5,265 nucleotides of DNA. Source: Candidatus Cloacimonadota bacterium. GTDB taxonomy: Bacteria; Cloacimonadota; Cloacimonadia; Cloacimonadales; Cloacimonadaceae. A model generated the notes under the pieces. It saw only the letters and a list, made by a program, of their open reading frames with translations. It searched no databases and had not been told where the DNA came from. Made by a program: the position numbers and the translations under genes. Location of the stretch: NCBI GenBank assembly GCA_028683635.1, contig JAQUHL010000124.1, positions 1-5,265 of the forward strand, written 5' to 3'. Shown here one piece after another: positions 1 to 5,265 of the stretch (position 1 is the first letter of the stretch; every line of letters begins with the position of its first letter).

Positions 1-2
1 TA

Positions 3-530
3 CTTAGCTGGAACCCACCTGTTGAACCCTTGTTTACCCCACAGGGTTTCCAGGTTTACAAAAAGATGAATGCCGGAAAATTCGAGCAGATTGCCGAGAC
101 TCAGGAATCTTTCTATACAGAAGCAATAGCAGATTCCGGAAGTTATCAGTATTACATCAAAACATACTATGCTGAAGGTGAAAGCGATGTTTCCAATGTT
201 GTAGCCTTCGAATATCCCCATGTGAGCACCTCTGATTCTGGGATAACGCCCTACATAACAAAGCTCTACAATGCCTATCCCAATCCCTTCAATCCCTCCA
301 CAATGATCAAATACTCACTTTCTGCTCCTGCAAAAGTAAAGCTTAGTATCTACAACCTGCGTGGTCAGAAAGTAAAAACCTTGGTGGAAGACATGATGCC
401 AGCCGGTATTCACGAAGTCCAATGGAACGGAACGGATAGCAGTAACCGTCAGACAGCCTCTGGTGTTTACCTGTTCAGATTGGAAACACCTGCTTGTTCA
501 CTCACCAAAAAAGCCATCTTAATGAAATAA
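3..530 (+). CDS. Secreted protein with Fn3-like domain and C-terminal type-A-like (T9SS) sorting domain, 3' end only
   Basis: This is the last 175 codons of a longer gene; the frame is open to the left edge, so the TTG at 30 is internal and not the start. The first visible residues, LSWNPPVEP, followed by GFQVYKK and a late YYIKTYYAEGESDVSN stretch, follow the B, C and F-G strands of a fibronectin type III domain (about residues 1-70). A short Ser/Thr linker leads to a C-terminal domain (about 88-175) with YPNPFNPST, then KLSIYNLRGQKV, then a W-N-G-T turn, GVYLFRLE and a terminal KKAILMK. That order is the classic type A sorting domain or FlgD-Ig-like tail of FCB-group secreted proteins, which directs export through the type IX system and is usually cleaved or anchored at the surface. 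The catalytic or adhesive part lies outside the window, so the substrate is unknown. The gene ends with TAA and is followed by a strong terminator. Confidence is high for the tail and lower for the exact export route. Confidence 0.88.
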   Translation, partial: LSWNPPVEPLFTPQGFQVYKKMNAGKFEQIAETQESFYTEAIADSGSYQYYIKTYYAEGESDVSNVVAFEYPHVSTSDSGITPYITKLYNAYPNPFNPSTMIKYSLSAPAKVKLSIYNLRGQKVKTLVEDMMPAGIHEVQWNGTDSSNRQTASGVYLFRLETPACSLTKKAILMK

Positions 531-551
531 ACCCCAATCACTTGACTCCTG

Positions 552-586
552 AAGCTCCGCATCACACATGCGGAGCTTTTTTGTTT
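552..586 (+). terminator. Rho-independent terminator
   Basis: A perfect 11-bp stem (552-562 AAGCTCCGCAT with 568-578 ATGCGGAGCTT) encloses a 5-nt loop, CACAC. The 3' arm runs into a T-rich tail (six Ts at 577-582, then GTTT). It sits 21 nt after the stop codon of the secreted-protein gene and separates that gene from the lipoprotein operon. The A-rich start of the 5' arm could also pair with the U tail, extending the helix. Confidence 0.93.
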
Positions 587-597
587 GGTGTTATTGA

Positions 598-613
598 AAT
601 CTGTTGACAGATT
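598..613. promoter_or_regulatory. 16-bp inverted repeat, possible operator over a TTGACA box
   Basis: The arms AATCTGT (598-604) and ACAGATT (607-613) are exact reverse complements separated by TG. A 2-nt centre is too tight for an RNA hairpin, so if it has a function it is more likely a dimeric repressor site. It completely covers the TTGACA hexamer at 604-609. The binding protein is not identified; the CTGT/ACAG ends recall several repressor families but do not define one. A chance dyad remains possible. Confidence 0.35.
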
Positions 614-630
614 ATCAGGCACAATAAAGC
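604..630 (+). promoter_or_regulatory. Possible promoter for the lipoprotein-radical SAM unit
   Basis: A consensus -35 hexamer TTGACA lies at 604-609 in the gap between the terminator and the lipoprotein gene, where a promoter is expected. The downstream partner is poor: TAAAGC at 625-630 (15-nt spacing) matches the -10 consensus at only three positions, and no better hexamer occurs at 16-18 nt. Promoters in FCB bacteria can differ from the E. coli type, so this call is weak. Confidence 0.3.
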
Positions 631-649
631 TGCAAATCAAAAGCCTGAC

Positions 650-655
650 AAGGAG
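650..655 (+). promoter_or_regulatory. Ribosome binding site AAGGAG deciding the lipoprotein start
   Basis: AAGGAG precedes two consecutive ATG codons at 659 and 662. The gap is 3 nt to the first ATG and 6 nt to the second, so the second is the better-spaced start. The protein differs by a single Met either way. Confidence 0.65.
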
Positions 656-661
656 ATCATG

Positions 662-1297
662 ATGAAGAAGCCTCACATCATTGTACTCGTGTTCATTCCA
701 TTTTTGCTGTTGCTATTGCCAGCCTGCGAATCCGGCGGTAAATTCAGAGTTATAAATCGCACGTCCTATCCAGTTTATACCGAATTGCCTGGGGAAACGC
801 CTGTTACAATCCAGGCAGGGCAGGAATACACCTATTCAATCGATACCGATAGCCAAAGTTTCCTAACCGGCAAGATCAGAAAAAAGGTGATTGCCAGGAT
901 AATCGGAGAAACCTATCATATCCTCGATGATGTGCAGGATCGCTACGTGGATGAGACAGAGATCATCATCGAACCTGGAAAAACCCTCAATGCATATATC
1001 GATCCCAACCGGGCTTCGATCAAGATCGTCAACAACAGCAACGTAACCATCACGAATGCCCTGGTTTATAAACACAATTTTATCTCAGGTTTGCAAATAG
1101 GAACTCTGGAAAACATAGCTCCCGGGGAAAGCAAACATCTGCGAGTGGAATATGTTCCCCGCAATTCGGATGGAGAATACATCAATCCCTTCTACTACAC
1201 GGTAAGTTTGATTACAGAAGAGGAAGACGTCATACAATATGGAGGAGAAACCAATATTCTGGGTCTTGATTCTCAATTCCTGATTGAACTCAGATAA
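662..1297 (+). CDS. Putative lipoprotein with two related beta-rich segments, unknown function
   Basis: I do not recognise this family. The N-terminus is a clear lipoprotein signal peptide: MKK, a long hydrophobic stretch (about residues 6-19) and the lipobox LPAC with Cys22 as the lipidated residue, so the mature protein should be membrane-anchored in the envelope. The remaining ~190 residues are rich in beta-type sequence with no other cysteine and no obvious catalytic motif. Two segments look related: residues 27-60 (KFRVINRTSYPVY, ending IQAGQEYTYSI) and 119-164 (SIKIVNNSNVTIT, ending IAPGESKHLRVEY). Each has a hydrophobic strand, an N-R/N-T/S turn and a later I-x-x-G-Q/E turn, suggesting two tandem Ig-like sandwiches. 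The start at 662 is preferred over 659 because the AAGGAG lies 6 nt before it. The radical SAM gene follows after 3 nt, so the two are probably one operon. A structural, adhesive or carrier role is possible but not shown. Confidence 0.8.
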   Translation: MKKPHIIVLVFIPFLLLLLPACESGGKFRVINRTSYPVYTELPGETPVTIQAGQEYTYSIDTDSQSFLTGKIRKKVIARIIGETYHILDDVQDRYVDETEIIIEPGKTLNAYIDPNRASIKIVNNSNVTITNALVYKHNFISGLQIGTLENIAPGESKHLRVEYVPRNSDGEYINPFYYTVSLITEEEDVIQYGGETNILGLDSQFLIELR

Positions 1298-1300
1298 AAA

Positions 1301-2293
1301 GTGAAGTCCCCCTATCCCCTTGTAAAGTGCTTCCTAAGGAAGAAACGACTGAAACATGCCTTGGGTAGCTATCTCAGCTACCAGGCCTCTCTTTTAAGAA
1401 AAACCCCTATGGTGTATTACCATCCTCCGGCTCTGATGATCGAGCCCACCAATATCTGTAACCTCCATTGCCCACTGTGTCCCTCAGGAAATGGTACGCT
1501 TACCCGTCCTAAGGGTTTCATGCCGCTTGAGCGCTATCAACACATTCTGGAACAAGTTTCCTCCCATACCGGGATGCTCATTCTTTGGAACCAGGGAGAA
1601 CCCTTCCTGCACCGGGATTTCTACCAGATGCTGGAACTTGCTTCGAAAATGGGATTTTATACCATGACGTCCACCAATGCCAGTTTGCCTCTTGATACCA
1701 AGCGGATTCTAAGTTCCGGTTTGAATAAACTCATCATTTCTATGGATGGAATCTCGAGTGTAACTTACAACCAATACCGGATCAATGGCGATTTCGAACT
1801 CGTGCTTGCCAACCTCAAAGATCTCTGTGCCAGGAAAAAAAGCTTGAGAAGCCATACTGAAATTGTCTGGCAGTTCATTGTTATGTCTCACAATGAGCAT
1901 GAACTGACCAAGGTATATGAACTGGGAAAGGAAATTGGGGTAGATAGCCTGGAAATTAAAACAGCTCAAATCTATACCGAAGAAGATATAACCTTTGTAC
2001 CCAGCCAGGAAAGCCACTCCCGCTACAAAAAAGGGAGCATTCAACTGAAAACTAAGGTTTTGAACCGCTGTCGCAGGCTCTGGACTCAACCTGTGATCAA
2101 TTGGGATGGAGAGTTTAGTATCTGCTGTTACGACAAGGATCTACAGTTTAAAGTTGGCAACATAGATCAATACCAGTTTAAAGATCTTTGGTTCGGCAGT
2201 AAATTGAATGCCATCAGAAACCAGATTCTTCACAACCGAAGTGTTTACGACATTTGCCGGAACTGCGGTGAAGGAATCGTCCAAAAACTCTAA
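1301..2293 (+). CDS. Radical SAM protein with shortened SPASM-like C-terminus
   Basis: This 330-residue enzyme carries the radical SAM motif CxxxCxxC as CNLHCPLC (Cys53, Cys57, Cys60), just after the strand LMIEPTNI, so it should bind a 4Fe-4S cluster and cleave S-adenosylmethionine. QGEP at 98-101 is the usual GGEP-type SAM-binding motif, and IISMDG at 145-150 fits a barrel strand. The C-terminus has Cys257, then G270, then Cys275 (CX12GX4C, with an extra Cys276), a GNI turn at 286-288, LWFG, and a final CRNCG (Cys319, Cys322). This resembles the first half of a SPASM domain and could hold one auxiliary cluster; the later CX5CX3C part is absent. The GTG start is chosen because the basic helical leader before the barrel is typical of related proteins as I remember them; no good Shine-Dalgarno is visible, so translation may be coupled to the lipoprotein gene 3 nt upstream. 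The substrate is unknown; peptide or protein modification is possible by family analogy. Confidence 0.88.
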   Translation: MKSPYPLVKCFLRKKRLKHALGSYLSYQASLLRKTPMVYYHPPALMIEPTNICNLHCPLCPSGNGTLTRPKGFMPLERYQHILEQVSSHTGMLILWNQGEPFLHRDFYQMLELASKMGFYTMTSTNASLPLDTKRILSSGLNKLIISMDGISSVTYNQYRINGDFELVLANLKDLCARKKSLRSHTEIVWQFIVMSHNEHELTKVYELGKEIGVDSLEIKTAQIYTEEDITFVPSQESHSRYKKGSIQLKTKVLNRCRRLWTQPVINWDGEFSICCYDKDLQFKVGNIDQYQFKDLWFGSKLNAIRNQILHNRSVYDICRNCGEGIVQKL

Positions 2294-3036
2294 TTTATAT
2301 CAATTTCCTGGGCATCTTGCCCGTAGATTTCTTTGAATCTCTTATGATCGATATCTGTCGGTAATCCTTCATAAACACCCTTGCCATCTTTTAGAGCATA
2401 GACTCTGTTACCATACTTTCTGGCCAAAGAAAGAAAATGCAGGGAACAGATAATTGTGATTCCATCCCGGTTGTTAATCTCACCGAGGTAGTGCATTATC
2501 GAATCCGCTGTGGCAGGATCAAGGCTGGCGACTGGTTCATCGGCGAGGATCAGTTTGGGTTTCTGCATCAGTGCCCGGGCAATGGCAACCCTTTGCTGCT
2601 GGCCTCCGGAGAGTTGTTTAACCTGCCGTTTGGCGTGTTTCTCGAGCCCCACTCTTTCCAGATTATTGTATGCCAGTTCAATATCGTCCTTGGAAAATGG
2701 GGATAGAGGATTGTGGTATCCCAGCCTGCCACAAAGCACATTGGTAAGCACACTTAGGTTCTTTACCAGATTGAACTGCTGGAAAATCATACCAATCTCT
2801 CTGCGGATGATCCTAAGCTCTGCTTTCGAAGCAGTTGTCACGTTTTTCCCGGTAAAATTGATGGATCCTGAGCTTGGTTCGACCAGGCGGTTGATACATC
2901 TTAGAAGAGTCGATTTCCCAGATCCGGAAAGTCCCAAAAGGATAACAAAATCTCCTTCTTTGACCCTGAGCGAGATGTCGTCTATTGCCCAGTTCACCCC
3001 ATCATAGCTTTTACGCAACGCATCTATTTGAATCAT
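2290..3036 (-). CDS. phnC: PhnC-type phosphonate/phosphate ABC transporter ATP-binding protein
   Basis: This cytoplasmic ATPase should power import of the ligand captured by the PhnD-like protein encoded just upstream. All ABC motifs are intact in its 248 residues: Walker A GLSGSGKST at 35-43, Q-loop FQQFN at 85-89, signature LSGGQQQR at 142-149, Walker B LILADEP at 162-168 with catalytic Glu167, D-loop SLDP at 171-174 and H-loop His200 in CSLHF. The length, the FQQFNLV sequence, the NVLCGRLG segment around 99-106 and the CSLH...LARKYGNRVYALKDG ending are characteristic of PhnC rather than of general ABC ATPases. The usual HQ after the H-loop leucine is HF here. The ATG at 3036 gives the expected MIQIDALRKSY beginning, but the 12-nt gap after phnD holds no evident Shine-Dalgarno, suggesting translational coupling. 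Its stop overlaps the convergent radical SAM stop. No phnE permease follows. The real ligand could be phosphonate, phosphite, phosphate or another anion. Confidence 0.9.
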   Translation of the reverse strand: MIQIDALRKSYDGVNWAIDDISLRVKEGDFVILLGLSGSGKSTLLRCINRLVEPSSGSINFTGKNVTTASKAELRIIRREIGMIFQQFNLVKNLSVLTNVLCGRLGYHNPLSPFSKDDIELAYNNLERVGLEKHAKRQVKQLSGGQQQRVAIARALMQKPKLILADEPVASLDPATADSIMHYLGEINNRDGITIICSLHFLSLARKYGNRVYALKDGKGVYEGLPTDIDHKRFKEIYGQDAQEIDIN

Positions 3037-3048
3037 ATTAAAGATGTT

Positions 3049-3978
3049 TTATTTCAAATATTGACTGGGATCCATGCCCAGAGTTTTGAGAGTGTTGCGG
3101 ACCACATCGTAATCCGCATCAGTTGCCGGCTCGAGCCCATCAATGTCATAAAGATCCTTTAGCACTTTCTGGCCTTCCGAAGAAGTGGAAAACTTCTGCA
3201 AAGCGTTCGTAATCTTTGCCAGAATCTCCGGGGGCATGCTTTTTCTAAAGGTAACTGTATCATTGGGGATCCATTCAGTAAAACCGATAATCTTTACTTG
3301 TTCAAGGACGTCCGGATAGGTATCCAGAAGTTTTTCCCTGGCATCCATGGGTACGCCTTTCTGATCTGGGGGAGACCAATAGGTGCAACCTGCGTCGGAG
3401 TTTTTGTTGTAAACTGAAATCACTGCCGATGGATGGCTTCCGACAAAAGTATGGCTTTTGGGAACTATGTTTTTCTGTTTCAGAATGGCAGAAGGATAAA
3501 CATATCCTGAGGTTGATGCAGCATCTGTGTAGGCGATGACTTTGCCCTGAAGATCTTCGATGCTTTCAATTCCGCTATCAGCCCTGGCGATGAATTGCCC
3601 ACGGTAGTTTTTTAAACCGTTACGCACAGTCATAAACTTCACTTCTGCACCAAATTTCTGATGGGCAAGGATATAAGCATAGGTAGAAAGCCAGGCGATA
3701 TCCGCCTGATTTGATCCCAAGGCCTCAACCACTGCAGCATAGGATGTGGGTACTGCCACCTTGAAATGCAAGCCTGTCAATTCATTCAAAGCTTTGGAAA
3801 TGGCTTCTCCGCTTTGAACAACTTTGCCTGCTTCCATGGAGGGGACAAAATACATCTTGATCGGTTTTTTGGCTGTACCCAAGTCCTTGTTTGCCCGGTT
3901 AAGCTTCTGCTCACCACTTTGGCAGGACACAAGGCAAAGGCTAACACAACTCAATAGGATGAAAACAAACTTTTTCAT
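3049..3978 (-). CDS. phnD: PhnD-type substrate-binding lipoprotein of a phosphate/phosphite/phosphonate ABC transporter
   Basis: This is the ligand-capturing component of an ABC importer, of the PhnD/SsuA/transferrin-like family. MKK, a hydrophobic core and the lipobox LVSC (Cys19) mark a lipoprotein anchored in the envelope. The mature chain follows the family: a first strand IKMYFVPS at 40-47, PTSYAAVVEAL at 77-87, the QADIAWLSTYAYI segment at 91-103, and DAASTSGYVYPS at 152-163, whose STSG (155-158) is the helix start that binds the phosphonate oxygens in known PhnD proteins. GSHPSAV at 180-186 and DAGCTY at 195-200 are the second lobe's counterparts. At 309 residues the length is normal. 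The ATG is well placed after a purine-rich leader with GAGAG 6 nt upstream. The phnC-like gene begins 12 nt downstream; the DUF512 gene ends 63 nt upstream. Ligand identity cannot be read from sequence, so phosphonate specificity is not certain. Confidence 0.9.
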   Translation of the reverse strand: MKKFVFILLSCVSLCLVSCQSGEQKLNRANKDLGTAKKPIKMYFVPSMEAGKVVQSGEAISKALNELTGLHFKVAVPTSYAAVVEALGSNQADIAWLSTYAYILAHQKFGAEVKFMTVRNGLKNYRGQFIARADSGIESIEDLQGKVIAYTDAASTSGYVYPSAILKQKNIVPKSHTFVGSHPSAVISVYNKNSDAGCTYWSPPDQKGVPMDAREKLLDTYPDVLEQVKIIGFTEWIPNDTVTFRKSMPPEILAKITNALQKFSTSSEGQKVLKDLYDIDGLEPATDADYDVVRNTLKTLGMDPSQYLK

Positions 3979-3984
3979 TTCTTA

Positions 3985-3993
3985 CTCTCTTCC
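3985..3993 (-). promoter_or_regulatory. Ribosome binding site of the phnD-like gene
   Basis: Read on the minus strand, GGAAGAGAG lies within a purine-rich leader and ends 6 nt before the ATG at 3978. It is the clearest Shine-Dalgarno on the minus strand of this window and supports the chosen start. The surrounding 63-nt gap also contains a TTGACG hexamer but no convincing -10 element. Confidence 0.55.
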
Positions 3994-4041
3994 CACTTTT
4001 TTTTCAAACTCTTTCATTACATGATATACGTCAATAGAAAC

Positions 4042-5265
4042 TTAAATCCACTCCCAATCCTCAAAGAGGTGATCCACAATCAGCAAATCGCAGCTAAAAT
4101 ATTCTTTGACCTGCAGTTGGCTATAACCATCCAGAGTTACTCCCTCATGGTTGAAAATGTTGTTTGGCAAGACCAGTGTTTCATTTGTTAAGAGTATCTG
4201 TTCTTTGAGATCCTGAAAAGTCAGTAATCCACTTACACTGATCAGTTCTCCGAAAAAGTCGTTACGAACCAGCTGCACCCGGATCAGATTTTTATCCAGG
4301 ATCCTGTTTAAGTATGCGCAAATTCCCAAGATATGTTTATAGGCAGATTTTGAAGTCACAAAGAGCAGTTGACGGTCGTGCCTGCGAAGTTCTTTGAGAA
4401 ACTGCCGTTTCCTTCGTTCAAAATTGTCCAGGCAAAGTCTCAGCATTCCAATCCCGTTTTCGATCTGGGGAAAATCATCATAATAATCAGTATTCGGGAT
4501 TTCTTCCCCGGCAAGAATAAAGAATTCATCTGCACAGTAGATCTTATGAATACTATGTTTATGAGCAATATCCCTGGCGATATTCAAGGTCTGAATGGCA
4601 CGTTTCTGGTTGAAGGGCTTCAGTTTAGTGAGGCCTGAACGGTATTTGGTGAGCCCCACGGGAACCAAACCGATTGATTCCACCCTAAGCATGGGATTCA
4701 ATAGATCTTCCAGTGTTCTGGAAAGCGCTCTGGCATCGTTGTAACCAGGCAATAAAACCAATTGGAGATGATATCCTATATGACAGTCTGCTAAATATTC
4801 CAGCATGGCCAAAACATCCACGTTTTTTTTGTACCGCATCAGCTTCTTACGCAATCTGGCACTGGTACTATGGATTGATATAAACAGGGGTGAAATATGT
4901 TGTGATACAATTCGTTTCAGATCATCCTCACGGAGATTGCTTAGGGTGATATAGTTACCAAACACAAAGGAATACAGGTAATCGTCATCTTTCACATACA
5001 GGGATTTTCGCAGTCCCGGAGGCATCTGGTCTATAAAACAAAAGATACAGTTATTAGCGCAATTTCTGCAATTGTAGGCTTCGGGCTCAATGCCCAGGGC
5101 TTTGTTTGTTTTGCGGATGAATTGGATTTGATGAAGGTTTTTCTCCTTGTCGAGGAGTTCACAATTAAGCTCGAAATCTGAGCTGTAGTATTGGAGATCA
5201 AAGAAATCTTCAATCTCGTTGCCATTGATGGAGAGAAGTTCCCAGCCTGCCTCAATTCCTTTTCT
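4042..5265 (-). CDS. DUF512-family radical SAM protein with N-terminal PDZ-like segment, 5' end outside window
   Basis: The frame is open to the right edge, giving 407 residues with only the extreme N-terminus missing. Residues 1-30 (GIEAGWELLSINGNEIED) match the ligand-loop side of a PDZ-like domain. The radical SAM motif is CANNCIFC (Cys69, Cys73, Cys76), followed by FIDQMPPGLRKSLYVKDDD (77-95), GNYITLSNL and VPVGLTKYR (201-209), all hallmarks of the DUF512 family. The C-terminal DUF512 part includes ADEFFILAGEEIP (245-257), YYDDFPQIENGIGMLR (261-276), NDFFGELISVSGLLT (335-349) and a late LDG. An ATG at 5025 must not be taken as the start, because it falls after the cluster-binding cysteines. 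An additional Cys66 sits three residues before the motif. The family was described in cyanobacteria as a putative Fe-S oxidoreductase and is widespread in anaerobes, but I know of no established reaction for it. It lies upstream of phnD on the same strand, so shared transcription is possible. Confidence 0.92.
   Translation of the reverse strand, partial: RKGIEAGWELLSINGNEIEDFFDLQYYSSDFELNCELLDKEKNLHQIQFIRKTNKALGIEPEAYNCRNCANNCIFCFIDQMPPGLRKSLYVKDDDYLYSFVFGNYITLSNLREDDLKRIVSQHISPLFISIHSTSARLRKKLMRYKKNVDVLAMLEYLADCHIGYHLQLVLLPGYNDARALSRTLEDLLNPMLRVESIGLVPVGLTKYRSGLTKLKPFNQKRAIQTLNIARDIAHKHSIHKIYCADEFFILAGEEIPNTDYYDDFPQIENGIGMLRLCLDNFERRKRQFLKELRRHDRQLLFVTSKSAYKHILGICAYLNRILDKNLIRVQLVRNDFFGELISVSGLLTFQDLKEQILLTNETLVLPNNIFNHEGVTLDGYSQLQVKEYFSCDLLIVDHLFEDWEWI

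Noticed and set aside
1709..2089. A 126-residue minus-strand frame
   Set aside because: It is antisense to the radical SAM gene, whose motifs are intact through this region.
2309..2341. Two small hairpins (GGGCA/TGCCC and AGATT/AATCT) after the radical SAM stop as a terminator
   Set aside because: The stems are only 5 bp, no T tract follows on either strand at the right distance, and the bases encode the conserved end of the phnC-like protein.
2510..3007. A 165-residue plus-strand frame
   Set aside because: It is antisense to the well-supported phnC-like gene, and its sequence shows no domain or start signal.
3979..4041. A promoter for the phnD-like gene in the 63-nt gap
   Set aside because: A TTGACG hexamer is present on the minus strand, but no acceptable -10 hexamer lies 15-18 nt downstream, so it was not listed as a feature.
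4042..5025. A 327-residue frame starting at the ATG at 5025 as the complete DUF512 gene
   Set aside because: The same frame continues open to the window edge and encodes the essential CX3CX2C motif and a PDZ-like segment upstream of that ATG.
5031..5255. A 74-residue minus-strand frame
   Set aside because: It overlaps the N-terminal coding part of the DUF512 gene in another frame and has no recognisable domain.

Overview
The window reads as a piece of a bacterial chromosome of moderate GC content. The best guess for the host is a member of the FCB group, most like Cloacimonadota. This rests on the C-terminal secretion/sorting domain with a YPNPFNPST motif following an Fn3-type domain, and on a radical SAM protein of a type I associate with Bacteroidota and Cloacimonadota. 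The assignment is an inference from protein style, not a database match.

Layout, plus strand first. Positions 1-530 hold the 3' end of a large secreted protein gene (Fn3 domain plus type-A-like sorting domain), closed by a strong intrinsic terminator at 552-586. A short intergenic stretch then carries a TTGACA box embedded in a 16-bp dyad (598-613). It precedes a two-gene unit: an unrecognised outer-envelope lipoprotein (662-1297) and, 3 nt later, a radical SAM enzyme with a shortened SPASM-like C-terminus (1301-2293, GTG start).

Minus strand. The right half is transcribed leftwards. A DUF512-family radical SAM protein with an N-terminal PDZ-like segment (4042-5265) is cut by the right window edge. 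It is followed, after 63 nt, by a PhnD-type lipoprotein substrate-binding protein (3049-3978) and, after 12 nt, by a PhnC-type ABC ATPase (2290-3036). The phnC-like gene and the plus-strand radical SAM gene meet tail to tail, their stop codons overlapping within 4 bases.

How they work together. The PhnD-like protein would capture a phosphate, phosphite, phosphonate or other oxyanion ligand outside the inner membrane, and the PhnC-like ATPase would drive its import. No PhnE-type permease lies next to them on either side within the window, so the transporter is incomplete here. The lipoprotein and SPASM-like enzyme look co-transcribed, but nothing in the sequence shows their shared purpose. I see no CRISPR array, tRNA, rRNA, insertion sequence or phage gene. 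The window is mostly ordinary, with a few details worth checking.
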